This document shows, one piece after another, positions 8,274 to 15,697 of a stretch of DNA of 29,533 nucleotides; positions within the stretch are counted from its first letter, which is position 1, and every line of letters begins with the position of its first letter. The notes beneath the pieces were generated by a model that worked only from the letters and a program-made list of their open reading frames with translations, was not told the DNA's origin and ran no database searches. Source of the stretch: Nitrospinaceae bacterium. GTDB lineage: Bacteria; Nitrospinota; Nitrospinia; Nitrospinales; VA-1. The position numbers and the translations under genes are program-made. The DNA is taken from positions 1 through 29,533 of the forward strand of contig JAJDBI010000031.1 in the NCBI GenBank assembly GCA_029261435.1, given 5' to 3'.

Positions 8274-9573
8274 CGAAATCCTCATCCCAACAGGGAATCT
8301 TGACTTTAAAAGAAGTGCTTTTACCCTCTTCGCTCACGGCTTCAATCGTCCCCTGGTGAGCTTTGATGATATTATGTGATATCGCAAGTCCCAACCCCGT
8401 CCCCTTATCCTTGGTAGTGAAAAAAGGGTTGAAAATTTTGGCAAGGTCGTCGGCAGAAATACCTCCACCGGTATCTGCTATCGTAATGGCAATGAATTTA
8501 CGGGCTCCTGCACCTCTATCATTTTCGGCCACAGGTATGAGAGCCTTCCTGGTTTGCAGGCGCAATTCTCCGCCATCCGGCATTGCCTGAATGGCATTTC
8601 GAATTAAATTAGGAAAAACCTGTCGCAATAATTCCCTGTCTCCATTCGCCATCATCTCTTCCTTGTCAAAGTCCCGAACCACCTTAATATTCTCCGGCAC
8701 TTTGACATCGTCCAAACCGTCCAGAAGTTGTGACAATAAAAGATTGATATCGCATTGCTGTCGGGATGGCTTGGATGATTTTGCAAACAAGAGAAGAGTG
8801 GATATGATGCGGTCCATGTTCTGCACGCCTGCGCGGACATGTTGGACCAGCTTGCCCTTTTCAGGGTCATCTTCCAGGTCTTTTTTGAGTAACGAGGCAA
8901 ACAATTCGATACTCGCCAACGGATTCCTGATTTCATGTGCAATCCCGGCTGCCATCTCTCCCATCTCTCGAAGCCGTTGATTGCGATTAGCCAACTCCTC
9001 TAACCGACGCAAGTCAGTTCTATCCTGCAAGATCAATACGGTTCCTATCTGGCCGCCATGATTGTCCCATACAGGGGAAGCGGAAACACGGACATGAATT
9101 ATTTTCTTATCCGGGGTGGTGATATCCTGATCCCGGCTGATCGTTTCTCCACGGTTTTTTTCAAGCCTGGATACCAGATTTTCAAACAGGTCAATCGGGA
9201 AAACTTCTTTCAAAGTTTTTCCTAAACAGTTTTTCGGCTTTAGACCCGTTAATGTTCCAGAAGTTTGGTTGAACGTTGTGATACGCCCAGACCGATCCAC
9301 CACAATAACACCGTTTGTGAGACTTTCCAGAATGTCATTCAAATAATTTTTAACTTCCTCTTTTTCAATAAGGTTTTTTTTCAGCTCAGTGTTCTTACCC
9401 TCCAATTCCAAGTCAAGTTGTTTGACTCTTATCTGCAATTCATCATAGGAACGTTGCAGTTGCTCGGTGACCTCGTTAAAGGCCTCCATATTCTTAATGA
9501 GGGCTTCAATATCTTTGTTGTTTTCTTTGCCGACTTCAGTCATGGACGGAGAACCTTCGCGGGTAACATGCAT
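8263..9573 (-). CDS. flrB: Cytoplasmic PAS histidine kinase, FlrB/FleS type
   Basis: A 436-residue soluble kinase with no membrane helix. A coiled-coil N-terminus (~20-75, 'FNEVTEQLQRSYDELQ' then leucine heptads) leads into a PAS domain (~75-190, ILESLTNGVIVVD). HisKA follows with His213 (GIAHEIRNPL), then HATPase with an N-box near 320 (PNLIRNAIQAM) and a G-box near 400 (GTGLGLAIS). The coiled-coil plus PAS order and the FNxVxxQLxxSYxxL pattern are characteristic of the flagellar kinases FlrB/FleS, which phosphorylate FlrC/FleR, here the next gene. An alternative start is Met11 at 9543. In the family the signal is thought to be flagellar assembly state. Here an envelope TPR protein shares the operon and could be an input. 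Confidence 0.86.
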   Translation of the reverse strand: MHVTREGSPSMTEVGKENNKDIEALIKNMEAFNEVTEQLQRSYDELQIRVKQLDLELEGKNTELKKNLIEKEEVKNYLNDILESLTNGVIVVDRSGRITTFNQTSGTLTGLKPKNCLGKTLKEVFPIDLFENLVSRLEKNRGETISRDQDITTPDKKIIHVRVSASPVWDNHGGQIGTVLILQDRTDLRRLEELANRNQRLREMGEMAAGIAHEIRNPLASIELFASLLKKDLEDDPEKGKLVQHVRAGVQNMDRIISTLLLFAKSSKPSRQQCDINLLLSQLLDGLDDVKVPENIKVVRDFDKEEMMANGDRELLRQVFPNLIRNAIQAMPDGGELRLQTRKALIPVAENDRGAGARKFIAITIADTGGGISADDLAKIFNPFFTTKDKGTGLGLAISHNIIKAHQGTIEAVSEEGKSTSFKVKIPCWDEDFDEK

Positions 9574-9691
9574 ATTTTTGTAGAGCTCGTGTTTACCTCA
9601 ACACAATGAGATTTTACTTCTTGCCCCAATGGTTAGTGGATGGAGTATGAGGCAGGTTGGACGAAAGACACGATTTTATTATAAAATAAAT

Positions 9692-12283
9692 TTACCCTTC
9701 TTTTAATTGTTTTTCCCATTCCTGTATTTTCGCCTTGGATTCCGCAGCCTGCCGGGTAAGGTTATCCGCATTTTCGTTTTTCACCAGCCGGTTTAATCCC
9801 TCCGTGATCTTTAACGGATCACCGAGTTTCTCCAGGCTCTCAATCATTAGAAAATCCGCCCAATCACGTAACGGATTATCGGGGAAAAGCTCTCTGGCCG
9901 ATTTCAATGCCTCGACAGCCGGACCAAAACGATTCAACTTATAAAAAGATATGCCCAGACGGTAATAAGCCTTCTGCAGATAGTCGGGAATTACCCGTTC
10001 CTGGCGATCATAAGTCGCAATCGCCTTTTGATAAGATTGCGCGGCATCCTCCAGTTGATCCATATTCGCATAAGTATCTCCGATGAGGAAATGCACTTCC
10101 GCCTTGTCTTCAGACTTCACCAGGAAATCTTCATAAGCATTGATGGCTCCTGAATAATCTCCCGCCCCTTTCAGGGCATTGGCCAAAAGTTTCATAGCCT
10201 CTGAAGTCCACTTGCTTCGGGGAAAGTTTTTCAGAAAATTTCGCGCAACTAAGAGTGCCTCATCATAATTTGAGCTTTCCAAGTGAATCTGGCCCAGGTT
10301 GAGAAAAACCCGATCCCGATAAGTTTTCTGAGAATCCATCGCCTTCACTTTTTCATAGAATTTGACGGCTTCGGCAAACATGCCTATTGCCTGATATGCT
10401 TCACCCACCTGGAGGAGAGTTTGGGCATTGTTAATATCCCCAACTGGAAGACTGATAAAATCACTGTATGAATAAAGAATGGGTAGGTTTCCATCCTGCT
10501 TTGAATATTTATCGACCAGAGCAATCAGAGCTTGCCGGATGTACCGATCAGCTTCCTGAAAAAATCGAGATTCAGGCCCCATCGGCAAAAGTTTTTTAAA
10601 CTCTTCAATCGCCTTCAGATAGTTTTGCTCCAGCAAATAAGCGATGCCTCGACTCAAGGTCACTTCCGCGAGAATATCAACGCTTCGCGCCTCAGCAAAT
10701 ATTGTTTCGTAAGTCTTAAACGGCTTATAATAAGGCCCAACATCAAAAACAATATCCCTTATTTTCAGACGTGGCTGGCGGATTCCGATATCAGCCATTC
10801 GGACTTTTCCGTATTGGGTTTCTGCGGTTTCTTCTCGGATCACATCACCTTCTTCATCCAAAACAGGATTGCCTTTTTCATCCAGCTTCCGACCTTTTCT
10901 TTTCCCCGATTCATCAAAAACAGCCAATGCATTCTGATACTTTCCCTGCACAATAAAAGAATCACCGATTCGATTTAGAGCTTTATGTGCATTCTCGGAA
11001 ACCGGATCCAGATTCAAAAGATTAAAAAAATATTTTCTGGCTTTCTCATAATTTTTTTGTGAAAAATAAATTTCTGCCATGGCATAATTGATTTCAGGCT
11101 TCTCATTGAGTTCGCCCGGCCAGCGCTTGGCCCCGGTCTCAAAAATCTTTAATGCACGGGCATAATCTTTTTCTTCAAAAAACTTATTGGCAATTTCAAA
11201 AACCCCCGCTTTTGCCGCAATATTTTTTGGGGACTTTCTAAGTATCTTCTGAAATGCATTAAAAGCTTCATCCAGCCGACCCTCCTTCATCAGCATAGCA
11301 GCCAGGCTATTTTTTCGAACTTCATTATAGAGGCTACCCGGCTTGGACTTTAGCCCTTGGTTGAAGAGCGATCTAGCCTCCAAGCTATAACCAATTTCAT
11401 CAAAAATACTAGCCACCTTCAACAAGGCATGATCATAAAATTTTGACTTGGGATATTCCCGCATGGCTAACTTGTAAGAAGCCAAAGCCCTGTCAAAAAT
11501 TGGATTCAACTCTTTGAAAGTAACGCGATATTCTGCCTCAGCCTTTAAATAAAGGATATGATCAAGGTATTTGCTTTTAGGGTAATTTGACTGAAACTCC
11601 CCAAGCATTTTCGAAGCGGAGGGATATTTCGCTTGCTGAAACTCTGCCAAAGCTTTCTGATAATCTTCCCAACCGTTCTTTTCTTTTTCTTCCTGGGATT
11701 TAACAACCATTGCCCGGATTTCTTTGGGACTAAAACCTATCAGTCTGGCTTTTTTGGGTAAAGGTGATTGCTCAGGAGCCGATTCAATACTCTTCTGAAA
11801 CCTGGGCTTACGTTTTGCCTTTCCGATCCTGGTTTTCAAGATAGGTCGACTCTCCCCCTTGAGATCTAAAATGATCTGTGATTTTTGCGGATTCAAAGAA
11901 TGAAAAAATCGGGTATTGGCGTTTTTCAGCAAGAAAGTTACTTGTAAATCTTCATCCATCGACCGAATTGAATATTGTTCCAGATTTTTATCATTAAATG
12001 ACTTACTGCGTAAACGGGTGCTTTTTGTCGTATTCGGTAAAATCAGGGTGATCCGTTTATTGGCAAAATCTGCCTTAACCTGATAAGAAACAGACTCGGT
12101 CAAGTTGACCAAAATTCGGGTATAAATAGGATGTGGTCCTATCCTTATTGTTGAAACCTGGGGACGTTGGATAAATTCAGACTCAAAATCCTGAGCCCAC
12201 GCAAATTTACAGGCCCCCTGCACCCCCAATAGGGTGAGCAGAAGTAACAAAATGAGTCTGATAGAATTTAATGAGGTAGCCAT
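9692..12283 (-). CDS. Exported AMIN-like/TPR repeat protein of the flrBC operon
   Basis: An 863-residue exported protein. A hydrophobic signal sequence covers ~1-30, with a plausible cleavage after FAWA. Residues ~40-145 form a beta-rich AMIN-like module (VSTIRIGPHPIYTRILVNL...IILDLKGE), a fold that in other proteins binds cell wall or secretin-type partners. From ~200 to the end there are about a dozen TPR-like helix pairs (for example AEIYFSQKNYEKARKYFFNL, YRLGISFYKLNRFGPAVEAL). They are broken at ~460-510 by a charged insert (KLDEKGNPVLDEEGDVI). It is the first gene after the sigma54-type promoter at 12319-12334 and lies 118 bases before flrB. A scaffold or assembly sensor in the periplasm is my inference. 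I do not know a characterised equivalent. Confidence 0.82.
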   Translation of the reverse strand: MATSLNSIRLILLLLLTLLGVQGACKFAWAQDFESEFIQRPQVSTIRIGPHPIYTRILVNLTESVSYQVKADFANKRITLILPNTTKSTRLRSKSFNDKNLEQYSIRSMDEDLQVTFLLKNANTRFFHSLNPQKSQIILDLKGESRPILKTRIGKAKRKPRFQKSIESAPEQSPLPKKARLIGFSPKEIRAMVVKSQEEKEKNGWEDYQKALAEFQQAKYPSASKMLGEFQSNYPKSKYLDHILYLKAEAEYRVTFKELNPIFDRALASYKLAMREYPKSKFYDHALLKVASIFDEIGYSLEARSLFNQGLKSKPGSLYNEVRKNSLAAMLMKEGRLDEAFNAFQKILRKSPKNIAAKAGVFEIANKFFEEKDYARALKIFETGAKRWPGELNEKPEINYAMAEIYFSQKNYEKARKYFFNLLNLDPVSENAHKALNRIGDSFIVQGKYQNALAVFDESGKRKGRKLDEKGNPVLDEEGDVIREETAETQYGKVRMADIGIRQPRLKIRDIVFDVGPYYKPFKTYETIFAEARSVDILAEVTLSRGIAYLLEQNYLKAIEEFKKLLPMGPESRFFQEADRYIRQALIALVDKYSKQDGNLPILYSYSDFISLPVGDINNAQTLLQVGEAYQAIGMFAEAVKFYEKVKAMDSQKTYRDRVFLNLGQIHLESSNYDEALLVARNFLKNFPRSKWTSEAMKLLANALKGAGDYSGAINAYEDFLVKSEDKAEVHFLIGDTYANMDQLEDAAQSYQKAIATYDRQERVIPDYLQKAYYRLGISFYKLNRFGPAVEALKSARELFPDNPLRDWADFLMIESLEKLGDPLKITEGLNRLVKNENADNLTRQAAESKAKIQEWEKQLKEG

Positions 12284-12318
12284 AATTTTTGACGTAATTG
12301 CTTTTTTCTGTATTATAG

Positions 12319-12334
12319 AGCAAAAACTATACCA
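12319..12334 (-). promoter_or_regulatory. Sigma54 -24/-12 promoter of the TPR-flrB-flrC operon
   Basis: The minus strand reads TGGTATAGTTTTTGCT: GG, ten bases, GC, with TTGC at -12. It is close to the flgC promoter, sharing TGGTAT and TTTGCT. The predicted start near 12308 gives a leader of about 25 nt. A TATAAT string at 12317-12312 follows at once but has no good -35 at normal spacing, so sigma70 use is less likely. If real, FlrC would help control its own operon. Confidence 0.75.
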
Positions 12335-12432
12335 ACTTGGTTTCAGAGTGCTATCACCACTATCTCAACAGGGCTAAAATCTAATTTTTAAAACGTTTTG
12401 ATCAATCATATAATATAATTAGCTCTATTGAT

Positions 12433-12455
12433 TTTTTCGACCATTTTTCGAAAAA
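12433..12455. repeat. Inverted repeat TTTTTCGA / TCGAAAAA
   Basis: A perfect 8-base inverted repeat with a 7-base spacer lies in the divergent region between the TPR operon and the GAF-GGDEF gene, about 100 bases upstream of both the sigma54-type promoter and the cyclase start. Its place fits an operator or upstream activator site; chance in AT-rich DNA is also possible. Confidence 0.35.
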
Positions 12456-12541
12456 CATGACCTTTCCATTGTAAATAGCCGGAATTTTGACAGGCAAAGC
12501 AATAAACCTATTCCTCAAATTCTCAGGAAACGATCAAAAAA

Positions 12542-13645
12542 ATGAGTTCTGCTGATTACGAAAAACTGCGATGGCAGGAAGCGGAAACCGTACGGAATCT
12601 TCTTAAGAAACAAAATACGTTGCTGGGCGAGTCCCTCGAAAATCTCGACCATCTCATTTATCTGCAGAAAAGTATTAATCTCCTCAGTCTGCAGGAGATT
12701 TTCCAGGTAATGGTGGAGAAACTTCCTTTTATTTTATCGATAAAGTATTTCACATTTTTTCTTTTTGATAAAAATCGGCGCAGACTGACCCTCGTTAGTC
12801 ACAATCATCCTGATATCAAAGAGGAATATTCTTTATATCAAAATGATTCACCTATCATGAGGGAGGCGACGACATCCGGAAGGTATATTTTTGAACAGGA
12901 TTTTCCTGCTTCACGCTATTTTCGTGGAAGAAAAAATCCGCTATTCTCCTGCAATTTTTTTGTCACCATACCCCTGATGATCGAAAATGAAATCATTGGA
13001 GTCATGAATCTGAACGACAATGAAAATGGTCTCTACAATGTAGGAGATTTGGATTTCGCGTTGAATGTGTCTGAGTTTGTTGCTCTCTCTATAAGCAACG
13101 CCATGTTATATGAGCGGGCAGAGAAACTTTCCATCACAGACGGCCTGACGGGTCTGGACAATCATCAACAAATGCAAACGCTTCTGAAAAATGAAGTTGT
13201 ACGTTGCCGGAGATACAATTCTCCGCTTTCAGTGATCATGATGGATATCGACCATTTCAAAGATGTCAATGATACTCATGGGCACCAGAAGGGTGATGAA
13301 ATTTTATTGGACTTTTCCGCCATCATAAAAAAGTTTTGCCGGTCCAACGATGTGGCCGCAAGATATGGAGGAGAAGAATTCTTTTTGGTCCTGCCAGAAA
13401 CCCCGATAGCAGGAGCTTTGCACATCGCCGAACGTATTAGAGAAGAAATGGCTAATCATAAGTTCCAGTCCAAAGACAAAGACTTTAAAGTTACAGTCAG
13501 CTGTGGAATCGCAGAATTTGACGCCACTCACATGCAAGAAGCGGCAAACTTGATTAAAGTTGCTGACCTCGCTTTGTATAAAGCCAAGCATGAAGGAAGA
13601 AACCGCACTATTCAAGGCTCCTCCGATGACCTCCTTGACACTTGA
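12542..13645 (+). CDS. GAF-GGDEF diguanylate cyclase
   Basis: A 367-residue soluble protein. A short N-terminal coiled coil (~5-45) is followed by a GAF sensor domain (~50-195, ending in the ALNVSEFVALSISNAMLYERA helix) and a GGDEF domain (~200-360). The catalytic motif GGEEF is at 276-280 and the inhibitory I-site RSND at 267-270 (RxxD), so it should synthesise cyclic-di-GMP with product inhibition. The metal-site region MMDIDHFKDVND is intact. The ATG at 12542 has a plausible AGGAAACG ribosome site about 8 bases upstream. The 3' end overlaps the HDOD gene by 20 bases, indicating co-translation. The GAF ligand cannot be read from the sequence. Confidence 0.92.
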   Translation: MSSADYEKLRWQEAETVRNLLKKQNTLLGESLENLDHLIYLQKSINLLSLQEIFQVMVEKLPFILSIKYFTFFLFDKNRRRLTLVSHNHPDIKEEYSLYQNDSPIMREATTSGRYIFEQDFPASRYFRGRKNPLFSCNFFVTIPLMIENEIIGVMNLNDNENGLYNVGDLDFALNVSEFVALSISNAMLYERAEKLSITDGLTGLDNHQQMQTLLKNEVVRCRRYNSPLSVIMMDIDHFKDVNDTHGHQKGDEILLDFSAIIKKFCRSNDVAARYGGEEFFLVLPETPIAGALHIAERIREEMANHKFQSKDKDFKVTVSCGIAEFDATHMQEAANLIKVADLALYKAKHEGRNRTIQGSSDDLLDT

Positions 13646-14474
13646 CCGATTTCGGTCTTTAAAAAATCTACCCTCCCTGCCAGAACAAATTGATAATGTT
13701 CTCATGGCTACGGGAACCTCATCATCCATGGACTACAGTATTGTGGAAATGATTCAGTATGACCCTGCCATGGCCATGGCGGTATTGAAGGTCGCCAACA
13801 CACCTATCTATGGTTACCCTGGAAAAATTTCTTCCCTGCAACAAGCCGCAGGTTTACTGGGCCCCGGTGCAATAAAAAATATTATTTTACGAACACCAAT
13901 CATCGAACGATTTTACGACAAGTCCACCCTGTCCATTGACTACGTTCAATTATGGATTCACAGCGGTATCACTGCGGCTATATCTGGAGGGCTCGGAAGG
14001 TTCATTGGGGGCATGGAATCAGATGTCAGTTTCACATCAGGACTCATCCACGATGCAGGGGTGATCGCTTTAACTGTATATTTTCCTACCGCGTTTGCCG
14101 AGGCCCAGGATTTTATGGATCGAAATCAAGTTGACCTGATAGAAGCAGAGAAACAAACAATTGGGTTCTCCCATCTTGAAGTAGCAGAAGAAATGATAGA
14201 TGCCTGGGGCCTTCCCCCACAACTTTCCCAAGTCATTCTGCAATACACAGCACCGGAGAAAAATAAAAATAACTGGGAAATCGCTGCAGTTGTGGCTTTG
14301 GCAAAATCCCTTGCTTGTGAATGGGGGTTTCCTAGCGGCTTAAAAGGTTTTACTGCCACCAAACAAGAAAATTTGCTGGGCCTGCTGGGAATTTCTGAAA
14401 AGGAATTACAACAATGGGAACCTGAACTGAAAAAATATGCGGAGTTTTCTCTCGATACGATGAAAATTCCTTGA
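13626..14474 (+). CDS. HDOD domain signalling protein
   Basis: A 282-residue protein, nearly all one HDOD domain (~15-215). It opens with LPSLPEQIDNVL, continues through YDPAMAMAVLKVANTPIYG and SLQQAAGLLGPGAIKNIIL, and has a later SGLIHDAGVIAL segment. HDOD proteins are non-enzymatic relatives of HD phosphohydrolases, often paired with cyclic-di-GMP or chemotaxis systems. The frame is open from a TTG at 13560, but I choose the ATG at 13626. The conserved part starts just after it, an AAGG lies 9 bases upstream, and it gives a normal 20-base overlap with the cyclase gene. The overlap suggests HDOD levels track the cyclase. Its output is unknown. Confidence 0.88.
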   Translation: MTSLTLDRFRSLKNLPSLPEQIDNVLMATGTSSSMDYSIVEMIQYDPAMAMAVLKVANTPIYGYPGKISSLQQAAGLLGPGAIKNIILRTPIIERFYDKSTLSIDYVQLWIHSGITAAISGGLGRFIGGMESDVSFTSGLIHDAGVIALTVYFPTAFAEAQDFMDRNQVDLIEAEKQTIGFSHLEVAEEMIDAWGLPPQLSQVILQYTAPEKNKNNWEIAAVVALAKSLACEWGFPSGLKGFTATKQENLLGLLGISEKELQQWEPELKKYAEFSLDTMKIP

Positions 14475-14524
14475 CGGAAAGACTAGCTCTACAAATCTGG
14501 ACCCATCAGGCGAATAAAATTTTG

Positions 14525-15460
14525 CTAAAGGTCCGGATCAAAATCATGAGCCATTTGTTTTTTCATAATAATCAGCGTATCAAAAGCACTTAGAGCTTTC
14601 TTATAAGACCGTCGCGTTGTCAAAGCATCATAGACATCCATGATTTTGCAAATCCGTGCAAATAAGTGGATTTCATTACCGACTTTCCCAATCGGGTACC
14701 CCCCACCCTTGAACTTTTCATGATGTTCTGCCGCCATTCGCACCACATTGTCGGCAAAACAATTCATCCCGGTAAGGATATTGCCTCCTTCACCGGCGTG
14801 GGATTGCATTTTCTGAAACTCTTCATCAGTGAGCTTGCCATCCTTGTTGATCAGAGCATGGTCTACTTTCGCTTTGCCAACATCGTGCAACATCCCCCCC
14901 AGAGATAATTGCCGTGTATCGCCTTTAGACATCTTGCTCTTTACACCAAAAGTCATGCAATATAACCCCACATTAACGCTGTGGGTGTAGGTGTAGTAGT
15001 CCTTGCTGGTTATTTCCGCAATCCCATGAAACCCGGCTTCTGCTGTGGTCATACACTCTTCCATCATTTCCATGACTTCTTCAGATGACTCCAGAATCTT
15101 CTCAGAAGTGTTATTTTCAAAAAACTCCTTCATCACTCCTTTGGAAACTTCGTAAATTTTTTCAGTCTTCTCCTTGGCAGGAATATCCGGGTTAGCCATC
15201 ACCGCCCTTAAGGAATTGGTGGCAAACTTGTAATACTTGAAAAGGTCTGCTTCATGGATATAAAACTCCTGGTCAGTGCCCTCTTCCAAAAGTCGCATTA
15301 CCTTTTCCTGATGTTTGCGCTCCGTACTGGCAAACTTCACAAATTTATCGGTCCCAAAGTTATCCGTTTTATAGAAAATATCAAATCCCTCATCTCCACC
15401 CTTTGCGAGGAATTCGATATTGATTTCTCTGAACTTGTCTTCTTCAGCTACAGTGCCCAC
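14525..15460 (-). CDS. HD-GYP cyclic-di-GMP phosphodiesterase, 3' end cut by amber codon
   Basis: A 311-residue protein with a non-catalytic N-terminal half (~1-130) and an HD-GYP domain. Catalytic signatures are HDVGK at 192-196 and HHEKFKGGGYP at 246-256, so metal and substrate sites look intact and hydrolysis of cyclic-di-GMP is expected. The frame ends with HDFDPDL and TAG (14527-14525). Reading through that TAG gives QNFIRLMGPDL and then a second TAG at 14491-14489. This looks like the natural end of the family's last helix, so the present stop probably removes 11 residues. The gene converges on the HDOD gene, giving a synthesis/breakdown pair side by side. A candidate promoter lies at 15573-15601. 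Confidence 0.9.
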   Translation of the reverse strand: MGTVAEEDKFREINIEFLAKGGDEGFDIFYKTDNFGTDKFVKFASTERKHQEKVMRLLEEGTDQEFYIHEADLFKYYKFATNSLRAVMANPDIPAKEKTEKIYEVSKGVMKEFFENNTSEKILESSEEVMEMMEECMTTAEAGFHGIAEITSKDYYTYTHSVNVGLYCMTFGVKSKMSKGDTRQLSLGGMLHDVGKAKVDHALINKDGKLTDEEFQKMQSHAGEGGNILTGMNCFADNVVRMAAEHHEKFKGGGYPIGKVGNEIHLFARICKIMDVYDALTTRRSYKKALSAFDTLIIMKKQMAHDFDPDL

Positions 15461-15572
15461 TCTATCCTCGAAATAAATAGCAAATGTATTCTTTCTTTGG
15501 CCTCAATCGACTTTGCTCGTACGGCTAATAGGAATAAATTTTTATACAACTATTATTACATTTGTTTCGTTA

Positions 15573-15601
15573 ATTATAAACCTTTCAGGTTTTAAAAGTA
15601 A
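15573..15601 (-). promoter_or_regulatory. Candidate sigma70 promoter of the HD-GYP gene
   Basis: On the minus strand, TTACTT and TATAAT are separated by 17 bases. The spacer contains a perfect inverted repeat AAACCT-TTC-AGGTTT (plus-strand positions 15578-15592), which would put a repressor site between -35 and -10. The leader would be about 105 nt. The -10 is perfect and the -35 weak. Confidence 0.4.
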
Positions 15602-15697
15602 TCCCGTTTTTGTCACAATTTCAACACATATATTTACATTTATTTTCTTGCAAGAATCAGACTTCAGAGAAAGATTTTATAGTCCTAATAGCAAGGA

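Noticed and set aside
12180..12283. Lipoprotein signal in the AMIN-TPR protein (GAC near residue 25)
   Set aside because: The residues before the cysteine (VQGAC) do not fit the lipobox; a normal signal peptidase I site after FAWA fits better.
12487..12515. TTGACA-N16-TATTCC as sigma70 promoter of the GAF-GGDEF gene
   Set aside because: The -35 is perfect but the -10 is poor and the leader would be very short; plausible but not strong enough to list.
12480..12515. Cyclic-di-GMP (GEMM) riboswitch suggested by GGCAAAGC before the cyclase
   Set aside because: The rest of the GEMM consensus and its paired stems are absent.
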